From: Mucilaginibacter aurantiaciroseus
GTDB taxonomy: Bacteria > Bacteroidota > Bacteroidia > Sphingobacteriales > Sphingobacteriaceae
Assembly (NCBI RefSeq): GCF_024055595.1
Contig: NZ_JAMXOF010000002.1
Span: 248,001-312,000, forward strand
Reading direction: 5' to 3'
DNA: 64,000 nt
A model generated the notes under the pieces. That model had not been told where the DNA came from, made no database searches, and saw nothing but the letters and a program-made list of their open reading frames with translations. A program made the position numbers and the translations under genes. This document shows positions 52,292-60,826 of the stretch, piece by piece. Numbering within the stretch: position 1 is the stretch's first letter; each line of letters opens with the position of its first letter.

Positions 52292-53206
52292 ATGAGTACA
52301 GAAAAAAGAAACGCTCTGGGAAAAGGTTTAAGCGCCCTGCTAAACGATTCCCCAAGCGTAAATCAAAATAAGAACAATTATTCCAACCCATCAAACCCGG
52401 TATCAGAAATAGATAGCCTGGGGTCGGTGAACGAGATCAAGATAAGCGAGATAGAGGTTAACCCTTTCCAGCCCCGTACCGAGTTTGATGAGCAGGCCCT
52501 TGCCGACCTATCGGCTTCGATAAAATTACAGGGCTTGATCCAACCTATTACCGTAAGGCGTGTTAATTCGCATTCGTACCAGTTAATATCGGGCGAACGC
52601 AGGTTACGTGCATCAAAAATGGCGGGCCTTACCCAGATCCCGGCTTACGTACGTACCGCCAACGACCAGCAAATGCTGGAGATGGCGCTAATAGAAAACA
52701 TCCAGCGCGAAAACCTGAATGCTATTGAGGTAGCACTTAGCTTTCAGCGGATGATTGACGAGTGCAGCCTTAAACAGGAAGAACTTGGCGATCGCGTAAG
52801 CAAAAACCGCTCTACCGTTACCAACTACCTAAGGCTTTTAAAATTGCCGCCAACCATCCAGGCGTCAATCCGCGATGGTGGCATCAGCATGGGCCATGCA
52901 AAGGCTTTGCTGGCTGTTGATGACCCAAGCGTTCAGCTTTATATTTTCCAGCAGGTCATCAAAAATGAATTGTCGGTACGTAAGGTTGAGGAGATGGTAC
53001 GCGAGATCCAAAAAGCGCCGCAAAAGAAAGAAGGCAAACAGCCGGAAACGCTTACTTATCAGCTACAAAAAGTACAGGACGACCTTGCTTCAAAGTTTAG
53101 CACTAGAGTAAAACTAAAAGTTAACGCCCAAGGCAATGGAAGTATCGAAATTCCGTTCTTATCCGAAGACGACCTGGGCCGTATACTTGAAATGCTGGAT
53201 TGGTAA
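52292..53206 (+). CDS. parB: Chromosome-partitioning protein ParB
   Basis: A 304-residue ParB. The N-terminal CTPase/ParB-Srx domain has the VNPFQPRTEFDEQALADL block and ISGERRLRASKMAG; the helix-turn-helix with ALIENIQRENLNAIEVALSF and SRSTVTNYLRLLKLPP-like sequence follows; the C-terminal dimer domain is at about 250-304. It binds parS, spreads, and loads SMC. It lies 8 bp after parA. Confidence 0.95.
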   Translation: MSTEKRNALGKGLSALLNDSPSVNQNKNNYSNPSNPVSEIDSLGSVNEIKISEIEVNPFQPRTEFDEQALADLSASIKLQGLIQPITVRRVNSHSYQLISGERRLRASKMAGLTQIPAYVRTANDQQMLEMALIENIQRENLNAIEVALSFQRMIDECSLKQEELGDRVSKNRSTVTNYLRLLKLPPTIQASIRDGGISMGHAKALLAVDDPSVQLYIFQQVIKNELSVRKVEEMVREIQKAPQKKEGKQPETLTYQLQKVQDDLASKFSTRVKLKVNAQGNGSIEIPFLSEDDLGRILEMLDW

Positions 53207-53210
53207 ACAC

Positions 53211-53924
53211 ATGCTGAAGAAACTTTTAACTACTGTATTATTTTTAGGGTTTGCCTTTTTTGCAATGGGCCAAAACCCCGATACAACCGCGAAAGCTAAA
53301 AAAGATACTACCGTTGTTAAAAAAGTTGATACGGTGAGGAGAACCTCCTTTGCCCCGCCAATAAAAAAAGAAAAAGAGTACCACCCCGATAGTACGCACA
53401 GCCCAAGCCTGGCTGTAAAGCGCTCGCTTATTATCCCCGGATGGGGGCAATATTATAACCGCGAATTATGGTATTTAAAAGTGCCTGCTATTTACGCCGG
53501 CCTTGGCTTATTGGGTAACGCAATTATTGTGAACCAAAAAGATTACAAGATTTTTGTGGCGCTTGCAAAAATAACGCGGACAGGTGGCGTGCCTGTGCCC
53601 GGGGACAGGCTTTATGATTCGTATATTAAATACAAACGCGAGTACGACCTTTATGTGGTAAACTACGGTGCATCAAACACCGACCTTGAAAGCGCGGCAA
53701 ACGGCTATCAGCGTAACTTTCAGATAAGTATACTGGGTGTAATAGCCGTTTGGGGCATACAGGCGGTAGAGGCTTACATCACCGCTAAATTTATAAATGC
53801 TTATACGGTAGATAATAACCTTTCTTTTAAAGTTACCCCCACCTTAATGGGGCAACCTGTTTATGCAGCGTCGAATTTTAACAGTACATTTATGCCGGGA
53901 ATAAAATTAACCCTAACGCTTTAA
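53211..53924 (+). CDS. DUF5683-type membrane protein
   Basis: A 237-residue protein from the ATG at 53211 (LKKLLTTVLFLGFAFFAMGQ signal peptide); the open frame extends to 53136 inside parB, but that N-terminus is not plausible. A Lys/Thr-rich linker (about 25-70) is followed by LIIPGWGQYYNRELWYLKVP, the glycine/tryptophan motif of DUF5683, and two membrane helices (about 100-120 and 185-205). Position between parB and dapB is conserved in Bacteroidota. Function unknown. The gap to parB is 4 bp, so they are cotranslated. Confidence 0.85.
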   Translation: MLKKLLTTVLFLGFAFFAMGQNPDTTAKAKKDTTVVKKVDTVRRTSFAPPIKKEKEYHPDSTHSPSLAVKRSLIIPGWGQYYNRELWYLKVPAIYAGLGLLGNAIIVNQKDYKIFVALAKITRTGGVPVPGDRLYDSYIKYKREYDLYVVNYGASNTDLESAANGYQRNFQISILGVIAVWGIQAVEAYITAKFINAYTVDNNLSFKVTPTLMGQPVYAASNFNSTFMPGIKLTLTL

Positions 53925-53956
53925 TAATTTAAAGCATACAGTTTAATACATTACGG

Positions 53957-54706
53957 ATGAAAATTGCATTGTTAGGTTACGGTAAAATGGGTAAGATAAT
54001 TGAAAAGATTGCCCATGACCGAAAACACGAAATTGTACTTAAAATAGATAACAATAACCTTGATGAGCTAACTACCGAAAACCTGCAAAAGGCGGATGTG
54101 GCTATTGAGTTTAGTACCCCGGCAACCGTGTTGGGCAATATCGAAAGTTGCTTTAAGGCAGGCGTACCCATAGTTGTGGGCACCACCGGCTGGCACCACG
54201 AAATGGAGCAGATCAAAGAACAGTGCGAATACCAAAAGGCATCGTTTATTTATGCAACCAACTTTAGCGTTGGCGTAAATGTGTTCTTCCACGTAAATAA
54301 AATCCTGGCCAAGCTGATGAATAACTACCCTTACTACGATGTACAGGTAGAAGAGATCCATCACACCCAAAAGCTCGATTCGCCAAGCGGAACGGCTATT
54401 ACCATTGCCGAGGGTATTATTAATAACCTGGATAGCAAAAAAGGCTGGAAAAATGTTTTGATCAGCGATGAAAAACCTGACGACGAAACAATTGCGGCTA
54501 ACGACTTGCTTATTGAATCGTTACGGATAGAGAACGTGCCCGGTACCCACACCGTTATTTACGATTCTGAAATAGATACCATCGAGTTTAAACATACCGC
54601 TCATAACCGTAACGGTTTTGCCTTAGGCGCCGTGCTGGCTGCCGAATGGATCAAGGATAAAAAAGGTTTTTATTCTGTTGAGGATATGTTTGATTTTAAT
54701 AACTAA
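53957..54706 (+). CDS. dapB: 4-hydroxy-tetrahydrodipicolinate reductase
   Basis: A 249-residue DapB of the lysine/diaminopimelate pathway. NAD(P)-binding GYGKMGKIIEKIA is at the N-terminus; VVGTTGWHHE and YATNFSVGVNVFF carry the active-site region, and the catalytic motif EIHHTQKLDSPSGTA contains the His-His and Lys pair. Length and order are normal. It is 32 bp after the DUF5683 gene and 22 bp before lepB. Confidence 0.95.
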   Translation: MKIALLGYGKMGKIIEKIAHDRKHEIVLKIDNNNLDELTTENLQKADVAIEFSTPATVLGNIESCFKAGVPIVVGTTGWHHEMEQIKEQCEYQKASFIYATNFSVGVNVFFHVNKILAKLMNNYPYYDVQVEEIHHTQKLDSPSGTAITIAEGIINNLDSKKGWKNVLISDEKPDDETIAANDLLIESLRIENVPGTHTVIYDSEIDTIEFKHTAHNRNGFALGAVLAAEWIKDKKGFYSVEDMFDFNN

Positions 54707-54728
54707 TTTACTGCCCAATAATTAAATA

Positions 54729-55868
54729 ATGAACTGGAAATTTTGGAATAACAATAAATCAAAGGATAAGAAAAAAAAGAGCTCGGGCCGCGAATGGGCA
54801 GATGCGATAATTTTTGCGGTTGTTGCCGCTACGCTGATCCGTACGTTGTTTATTGAAGCGTACACCATACCTACACCATCAATGGAGCGCTCGTTGTTGG
54901 TAGGCGACTTTTTGTTTGTAAGCAAAGTTAACTACGGTGCCCGCACACCTATGACGCCTGTTGCCTTCCCGTTTGCGCATCATACTATGCCCATATTAGG
55001 CACAAAAGCATACTGGGATGGCATTAAATTACCATACTACCGTTTGCCGGGTTTAAGCGAGGTAAAAAAAGGTGATGTGGTGGTATTCAATTACCCCATG
55101 GAAGCCGACTCGCCATACTTTAGGCCGGTTGATAAACGCGAGAACTACATTAAACGTTGCCAGGGTGCCCCCGGCGATACCTTGAGCCTGATAAACGCGC
55201 AGGTTTATGTAAACAGTAAGGCTGCACCAAACCCTCCGGGTGAGCAAACAGATTATGCAGTTACTACAAATGGGATGGATTTAAACCCGCAGATCCTGGC
55301 CGACCTGAATGTGTCTTATTACGACCCGAGCCAACCGACCCCAACCATGACCAAGGATGCGGCGGCCAAATTAAAAACATACTCCAACGTAAAATCTATC
55401 ACGCCAAACTATAAGCAGCCGGGCATGGCAGATCCGTTTAACCCGGTTTTCCCGGCGGGGTATCCAAAATATAAACTAAGCCCGTTGAATAAAGATTTTG
55501 ACTGGAATGTAGATAACTACGGCCCTATCATTATCCCTAAAAAAGGCTGGACAGTTAAATTAGACAGCTTAACCCTGCCTATATACGGCCGCGCTATTGA
55601 GGTTTACGAAGGTAATAAATTAGAGATCCAACACGGTAACGGTAAGGTTCTGATCAACGGTAAAGAGACCACTACCTACACCTTTAAAATGAATTATTAC
55701 TGGATGATGGGTGATAACCGCCACGACTCGTTAGATTCGCGCTACTGGGGTTTTGTGCCCGAAGACCATATAGTAGGTAAAGCCCTTTTTGTGTGGATGA
55801 GCTGGGATGATAACGCCTCGTTCTTCGGCAAGATTCGCTGGAGCCGGTTATTAAGGGGTATCCACTAA
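54729..55868 (+). CDS. lepB: Signal peptidase I
   Basis: A 379-residue SPase I with one N-terminal membrane helix (WADAIIFAVVAATLIRTLFI). Catalytic Ser51 lies in IPTPSMERSLLVGDF, the catalytic Lys in ENYIKRCQGAPGDTL near 140, and MGDNRHDSLDSRYWG near 320. Between the Lys block and the GDNR block about 165 residues are inserted, longer than in E. coli LepB and common in this phylum. It cleaves signal peptides at the outer face of the inner membrane. It ends the parA operon with a clear terminator. Confidence 0.95.
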   Translation: MNWKFWNNNKSKDKKKKSSGREWADAIIFAVVAATLIRTLFIEAYTIPTPSMERSLLVGDFLFVSKVNYGARTPMTPVAFPFAHHTMPILGTKAYWDGIKLPYYRLPGLSEVKKGDVVVFNYPMEADSPYFRPVDKRENYIKRCQGAPGDTLSLINAQVYVNSKAAPNPPGEQTDYAVTTNGMDLNPQILADLNVSYYDPSQPTPTMTKDAAAKLKTYSNVKSITPNYKQPGMADPFNPVFPAGYPKYKLSPLNKDFDWNVDNYGPIIIPKKGWTVKLDSLTLPIYGRAIEVYEGNKLEIQHGNGKVLINGKETTTYTFKMNYYWMMGDNRHDSLDSRYWGFVPEDHIVGKALFVWMSWDDNASFFGKIRWSRLLRGIH

Positions 55869-55889
55869 CCCCTGTTATAATATTGAAAG

Positions 55890-55918
55890 CCCTCCCAACT
55901 ATAGTCGGGAGGGTTTTT
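55890..55918 (+). terminator. Terminator of the parA-lepB operon
   Basis: Stem CCCTCCC / GGGAGGG with loop AACTATAGTC and a T-run, 22 bp after the lepB stop. Confidence 0.85.
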
Positions 55919-55940
55919 GCGTTTGCGACAAATAATAAAA

Positions 55941-55969
55941 ACCACGTCGCTACGCTCTTAGCAATGCCA
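55941..55969. repeat. Half copy of the REP-like repeat (R4)
   Basis: ACCACGTCGCTACGCTCTTAGCAATG resembles the right arm of copies R1-R3. The opposite arm is absent, so it is a degenerate or half element. Positions of the arm are approximate. Confidence 0.5.
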
Positions 55970-55980
55970 TATTTTACTAT

Positions 55981-56979
55981 TTACTCCCCCTCATACTTCA
56001 ACCCAACCTGTTTCCTTGCTTTATCTATCATCGCTATCATTTGGCGGGACATTTCATGAGAGATGATCGGGCTTTCGGTTTTGCCGGCTTGCATCAGGTC
56101 AACAAAGTGTTGTATTTCGTAATTTAATCCGCCTGCGGTAAAAGGTTCATTAATTTCTACTACGCGCCCGTCCAGGTAACTAATGGTAGCCTTTGCCGGG
56201 TTCCACCAGTTTTTGTGGATGGTGACGTGGCCGATGGTGCCGCAAATGAGTGCGTCGCCTTTACCATGCAGATCGAACCCGCCGTAAAGCTGGGCATACC
56301 CATTCTTGTGTTTGGTTTGGAAAATGCTGAACATATCTATCTCCATCCCGCTGAAGCGGCCCATGGCTTGTACCTCTTCTGTTTTGCCAAGCCAGTCTAC
56401 GGCCAGGAAAGCTTCGTAAATACCAATCTGCATCAAAGCGCCGCCTGCTAACGCGAGGCTAAAATTTGGATGGTCTCTGCTGATATCAGCTACTGATGAG
56501 CCTGCCCTTACATACCCCACCGGGCCAATAGGGTCTTCAACTAAATATTCTTTAAGTTTTTGGTATAACGGGTAAAAGGGCGGTTTCATCCCTTCCATAA
56601 ATAACAGGCCGCTTGCTTTTGCAACGGTTAATACTTCTTCTAACTGGGGTAGGTTTAAGGTAGCCGGTTTCTCGCATAATACATGCTTTCCGGCGTTTAA
56701 TGCTTTAATACTGTAACCGGCGTGGGTATCGGGCAGGGTAGCAATATAAACCGCGTTTATATCGCTTGCTAAAAGCTCTTCCGCGCTGCTACAAGCCTCG
56801 CCTCCGTACTGCGCTACAAATGCGTCGACCGTTTCCGGCCTGCGCGAGTAAGAAGCCACAAGCATGTTGCCGGGCAAGGCGTTTAAACCCTGCATAAACC
56901 TGTGCGCTATGCGCCCGCAGCCGATGATGCCCCATTTTACTGGAGAATAGTGAGTGGTAAGTGAAGAATGTTTGTGCAT
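55981..56979 (-). CDS. Gfo/Idh/MocA-family oxidoreductase
   Basis: A 332-residue NAD(P)-dependent oxidoreductase. The Rossmann motif GIIGCGRIAHRFM is near residue 17; VLCEKPATLN has the Lys of the family; the C-terminal alpha/beta domain contains ALMQIGIYEAFLAVDWLG. Such enzymes oxidise sugars or related polyols; the substrate is unknown. The first 15 codons overlap an AGTGAGTGGTAAG-type intergenic repeat, so the true N-terminus may be shorter, but no other start codon precedes the Rossmann motif. Confidence 0.88.
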   Translation of the reverse strand: MHKHSSLTTHYSPVKWGIIGCGRIAHRFMQGLNALPGNMLVASYSRRPETVDAFVAQYGGEACSSAEELLASDINAVYIATLPDTHAGYSIKALNAGKHVLCEKPATLNLPQLEEVLTVAKASGLLFMEGMKPPFYPLYQKLKEYLVEDPIGPVGYVRAGSSVADISRDHPNFSLALAGGALMQIGIYEAFLAVDWLGKTEEVQAMGRFSGMEIDMFSIFQTKHKNGYAQLYGGFDLHGKGDALICGTIGHVTIHKNWWNPAKATISYLDGRVVEINEPFTAGGLNYEIQHFVDLMQAGKTESPIISHEMSRQMIAMIDKARKQVGLKYEGE

Positions 56980-57080
56980 GCTTGTATTTTAAAGGGCAAT
57001 GTATATTAAAAAATGGTGAGTAATTCATCGTAAATTATACGCCATGAACCACTCACCACCCTCTATTCACCACTTAATCT

Positions 57081-58142
57081 CTATTGATACTGTATATACA
57101 AAGGATAAGGGCTGTACCTTGTTATTACCTCTGTTGGGGTTAGCAAATGGTGAGGTGCTTTCTTGATGTCGTTTTTGTAGAACAATTTAAACCCTGTGAA
57201 TTGTACCGGCTCCTGGTTAATAAAGTAGCGGTAAGTACCGGTCTTCAAATCAGGTTCGCCCCAGCCATCCATATCCATTACTATCTGTACTTCCGGGCGT
57301 AATTTAATGTTCTTGTAGTTGGTTACCATCTTTTTAGTAAAACGGTGAATAACCAAAATTTTTGGAGGCAGGCCATTCTTTTTAACAATGTTAGCCAAAT
57401 AACCGGTTACGTAATTAATATCGGCAGCATCATAAGTGCCAATTTTTTTACCCGGCTTGCTGCCGTCTTTCATAGAAAACTCAGGGTCCATACCAAAATG
57501 TACTTGTGGCATTTTTAAGTATTTTTCAAATAAAGGCAACTCGGCCTGTATATTACTTAAGGCTACCTGCACATCTAAAAAAACAATGGCATGTGCTTTT
57601 TTAGCCAGTACCAAAATACTATCAATTTGTTTAAAAGGCATGCGGTAACGGTATTTACCATCTTTACCACCATCGCCCTGGGCAACAACTGCAATGTAGT
57701 GTAAGGCAGGTTGTACAGGTGTTTTAGGATCTGCTTTTTCCCATGCTTTAACTTCGCCTTTTAGTTTGGCAAGCATTTCCTTTGGCGGCAATTCGCCCAG
57801 GATGCCCATTTTTTTAGAGTATAGGTTGCCGTAAAAAGATACCACGCGTTTAAATGGCAAAATGGCACCACCTAATGGGTAAGGCTGGTTTTTAACCGGC
57901 CAGCGGCCGCTGGTATCATTATGGGCGTTAAATTTTAATAAAGAGTCGTATTTGGCTTTATCAATTGGCGGGTAGCTCGATTTTAAAACACCTAAAGTAT
58001 CGGCTTCTTCGCCTTTAACTTTCGCGGTGGTGTCGGCCTTTTTATCGGCTGTTTTGCTGCCACCGCTTTGGTTGCAGCTGCTAAGTAATGCAACAGAACA
58101 TACCGCTATTAATGCCGGTACAAATACGCTTTTTAATTTCAT
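57081..58142 (-). CDS. Secreted lipoprotein of unknown function, 353 residues
   Basis: Signal peptide ending in a lipobox (VALLSSC) with lipidated Cys23, then a Lys/Asp-rich linker (GSKTADKKADTTAKVKGEEA). The mature domain (about 60-353) has alternating strands and helices consistent with a TIM-barrel-like fold: KRVVSFYGNLYSKKMGILG, HYIAVVAQGDGGKDGKYRYR, IVFLDVQVALSN, VHFGMDPEFSM, KILVIHRF and IVMDMDGWGEPDLK. Acidic residues at strand ends (FLDVQ, GMDPEF, MDMDGWG) resemble a catalytic or metal site. I do not recognise the family. No partner gene is adjacent. Confidence 0.75.
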   Translation of the reverse strand: MKLKSVFVPALIAVCSVALLSSCNQSGGSKTADKKADTTAKVKGEEADTLGVLKSSYPPIDKAKYDSLLKFNAHNDTSGRWPVKNQPYPLGGAILPFKRVVSFYGNLYSKKMGILGELPPKEMLAKLKGEVKAWEKADPKTPVQPALHYIAVVAQGDGGKDGKYRYRMPFKQIDSILVLAKKAHAIVFLDVQVALSNIQAELPLFEKYLKMPQVHFGMDPEFSMKDGSKPGKKIGTYDAADINYVTGYLANIVKKNGLPPKILVIHRFTKKMVTNYKNIKLRPEVQIVMDMDGWGEPDLKTGTYRYFINQEPVQFTGFKLFYKNDIKKAPHHLLTPTEVITRYSPYPLYIQYQ

Positions 58143-58223
58143 AAGTAATGGGTAGTTTGATTGTGTGCCGAACGTTGGGCCTGGTTAAATATAGTGCTTG
58201 TAAAGATAAAACTTACAGGTGTA

Positions 58224-59111
58224 TTAGCTTTTATTTTTATAAAATTTACCAAACACGCCTAACGGTAGTTTGAGGCCTGCCGTGGCCTGTAAATACAGCT
58301 CGCCTGTTTCTAAATTCTCTACTGCAGGATATGCACTTTTGATCAGGTTCTCTATGATGACCGATGAAAACCCAAGCGAGTAGGTGTTCAGGATCAGGAA
58401 GTGTTCTTCGGGGTCAAGCAATTGCATTACATCGCTCATCATCTCGTTGATGTTATCTTCCAGTTTCCATTTTTCGCCGTTGGGGCCGTTACCATACGCA
58501 GGCGGGTCCAGGATGATGCCGTTATACGTTTTGCCGCGTTTAACTTCGCGCTTAACAAACTTCAAAGCATCTTCTACCATCCAGCGGACGTCTTTTAAAC
58601 CCGATAGTTCCTGGTTCTCATTTGCCCAGGTAACCACTTGTTTTATCGAATCTACGTGGGTGGTATCGGCACCTGCCGCGCGGGCAATAAGCGATGCACC
58701 ACCGGTGTAGGCGAACAGGTTAAGCACCTTTGGAGTTGGCGTTTTAAATTTTTTGATATTGTCTGAAATGTAGTCCCAGTTCACGGCCTGCTCCGGGAAG
58801 ATCCCCAGGTGTTTAAATGAGGTTAAACCCAGGCGGAATTTAATAGCAACATCGTTGTTTTTGTATTCCACGTGCCAGCGGTCGGCAGTTTTTGGGTCTT
58901 TCTTTACCCAGTCGCCTGCGGTTGCGCTGCGGCCTTTAAATTTAATATGGTGCAGGCGCTGCCATTCGGCGGGGCTGAGGGCTTTGCTCCACACAGCCTG
59001 CGGCTCGGGGCGTATCAGTATAGTATTGCCAAACCTTTCCAGTTTTTCAAAGTCGCCGCAATCTATCAGCTCGTAATCTTTCCAGTGGGTTGGGGTAAGC
59101 AGTTGGATCAT
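58224..59111 (-). CDS. Class I SAM-dependent methyltransferase (RlmI/RlmK-like)
   Basis: A 295-residue enzyme. SAM motif I NLFAYTGGASLIAARAAGA-like (LNLFAYTGGASLIARAAGA), motif IV ILDPPAYGNGPNGEKW with DPPxxG, and TYSLGF near the C-terminus are visible. The DPPxxG motif is typical of rRNA cytosine-5 or guanine methyltransferases of the YccW/RlmI group, although the PUA domain is reduced. Target RNA is not proven. An inverted repeat of CCGAAAGTCGG words (59125-59250) precedes it. Confidence 0.85.
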   Translation of the reverse strand: MIQLLTPTHWKDYELIDCGDFEKLERFGNTILIRPEPQAVWSKALSPAEWQRLHHIKFKGRSATAGDWVKKDPKTADRWHVEYKNNDVAIKFRLGLTSFKHLGIFPEQAVNWDYISDNIKKFKTPTPKVLNLFAYTGGASLIARAAGADTTHVDSIKQVVTWANENQELSGLKDVRWMVEDALKFVKREVKRGKTYNGIILDPPAYGNGPNGEKWKLEDNINEMMSDVMQLLDPEEHFLILNTYSLGFSSVIIENLIKSAYPAVENLETGELYLQATAGLKLPLGVFGKFYKNKS

Positions 59112-59114
59112 GTT

Positions 59115-59252
59115 TTAAGTGGTCCGAAAGTCGGAAAGACCGAAAGTCCGGAGGTGTTTTTATTGTGAATTAATAAGATGCTGCAAATTTAGACAATCTT
59201 ATTGATTTTGTTCTTCTTTCCGACTTTACGGACATCGGACTTACCGACTTAA
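59115..59252. repeat. Imperfect inverted repeat of TCCGAAAGTCGGAAAG words
   Basis: GTCCGAAAGTCGGAAAG (about 59127) and its inverse CTTTCCGACTTTACGGAC (about 59217) pair with one extra base. Located between the methyltransferase and MlaF genes. Confidence 0.5.
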
Positions 59253-60005
59253 CTACAATTTCTCTTTCGCTGCCTGCATAAATTTACTGGCAAATACAAA
59301 GTCGTTAAGTTCTTGATTATCGGTATGTGCAATATCTTTATTGGAGCCTTCCCACCATTTTTGGCCCTGGTGAAGGAAAATGATATGGTCGCCAATACCC
59401 ATTACCGAGTTCATATCGTGCGTTACAATAACGGTAGTCATGTTATACTCGGCAGTAAGATCGTTGATCAGGTCATCTATCAGGATAGATGTTTTTGGGT
59501 CGAGGCCGGAGTTTGGCTCATCTACAAATAAAAACTTTGGCTGCATGGATATGGCGCGGGCAATACCCACACGCTTTTTCATACCGCCCGATAGTTCTGC
59601 AGGGTAAAGTTTGTTCTTGTCTTTAAGGTTTACACGCTCCAGGCAAAAGTTAGCGCGGTCTTGCTTCTCTGCCTTTGATTGCTGGGTGAATAGGTTTAGC
59701 GGGAACATGATGTTCTCTTCAACCGTCATGCTATCAAACAAAGCCGAGTTTTGGAACAACATCCCAATTTGCGTACGGATAGGTACGCGGTCGGTAAAAT
59801 CCATCTCGGTAAAATTTTCATCCTCAAAAAACACCTGGCCTTTGGTAGGTTCGTGCAAGCCCACGATACATTTTAGCAAAGTAGTTTTACCGGAACCCGA
59901 GCCACCGATGATGAGGTTGTTTTTCCCGGTTTGAAAAGTAGCGCTGATGCCTTTAAGCACCTCGTTATCGCCAAAGGTTTTATAAATATCCTTGATCTCG
60001 ATCAT
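59253..60005 (-). CDS. mlaF: ABC transporter ATP-binding protein MlaF
   Basis: A 250-residue ATPase from the ATG at 60005 (IEIKDIYKTFGDNEVLKGIS); the frame extends 16 codons further upstream, inside mlaE, but the family starts here. Walker A GGSGSGKTTL, Q-loop, signature ELSGGMKKRVGIARAI and Walker B FLFVDEPNSGLDP are present. The Mla system moves phospholipids between membranes. The start overlaps the mlaE stop by 4 bp, so the two are translationally coupled. mlaD and mlaC are not in the window. Confidence 0.9.
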   Translation of the reverse strand: MIEIKDIYKTFGDNEVLKGISATFQTGKNNLIIGGSGSGKTTLLKCIVGLHEPTKGQVFFEDENFTEMDFTDRVPIRTQIGMLFQNSALFDSMTVEENIMFPLNLFTQQSKAEKQDRANFCLERVNLKDKNKLYPAELSGGMKKRVGIARAISMQPKFLFVDEPNSGLDPKTSILIDDLINDLTAEYNMTTVIVTHDMNSVMGIGDHIIFLHQGQKWWEGSNKDIAHTDNQELNDFVFASKFMQAAKEKL

Positions 60006-60733
60006 AACATTAAACTGGTGATCATAAGGTCGGCAAATAAGATCCACACACAACTAAAAACCACACCACGTGTGGCCGACTGGCCAACCTCGAGTGCGCC
60101 GCCTGTTGTGTAAAACCCCTGGTAAGAACAGATAGAAGCGATAAGAAAGCCAAATACAAAGGCTTTAACCAATGCAACACGAATGGTAAGGCCATCAAAA
60201 CCATCATGAACACCCATCAGGTAATCTGCAGGGGTAATGCTGCCGGTAACCAAACAAGCGATGTAACCGCCTGTAATACCCAATGCTATTGATATGACAA
60301 CCAGTAAGGGCACCATAGTGATAGAGGCTAAGATCTTAGGCGCTATTAAATAGCCCGGCGCGTTAACACCCATTATTTCCAATGCGTCAATTTGCTCGGT
60401 AACGCGCATGGTGCCAATGTTTGATGCAAAGTTTGAGCCCACACGGCCTGCCAATACCAATGATGATATGGTTGGGCTAAACTCCAGGATGTTGGAGTCG
60501 CGCGAGATGCTGCCGGCAATACTGCGGGGCACCAAAGGGCTTGAAAGCTGGAAGGCCACCTGGATGGTTGTAGCGGCACCGATAAATACCGATATAATAC
60601 TGATGATACCCAACGAGCCAACGCCCACTGATACCATTTCGCGCATTACCTCGGCCCAATAAACCTTAAATTTCTCGGGTTTTTTAAAACTTAAACCCAG
60701 CAATATTATATATTTTCCTAAGCTTTGAAACAT
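60002..60733 (-). CDS. mlaE: Permease MlaE
   Basis: A 243-residue MlaE-family permease. N-terminal amphipathic helix, then five or six membrane helices; VGVGSLGIISIISVFIGAATTIQ and LVLAGRVGSNFASNIGTMRVTEQ with a central EIMGVNAPGYL motif are family blocks. It forms the membrane part of the Mla phospholipid transporter with MlaF. The start is the ATG at 60733 (FQSLGKYIILLGLSF). It is the first gene of a two-gene operon. Confidence 0.92.
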   Translation of the reverse strand: MFQSLGKYIILLGLSFKKPEKFKVYWAEVMREMVSVGVGSLGIISIISVFIGAATTIQVAFQLSSPLVPRSIAGSISRDSNILEFSPTISSLVLAGRVGSNFASNIGTMRVTEQIDALEIMGVNAPGYLIAPKILASITMVPLLVVISIALGITGGYIACLVTGSITPADYLMGVHDGFDGLTIRVALVKAFVFGFLIASICSYQGFYTTGGALEVGQSATRGVVFSCVWILFADLMITSLML

Positions 60734-60826
60734 TTGTGGTCGTAGATAATTCGGTTAAAAATACATTTTTTAATATTAAGCTATATTGCCGCTTCAAATT
60801 CAATCGATTTTAATTGATATTTAAGT

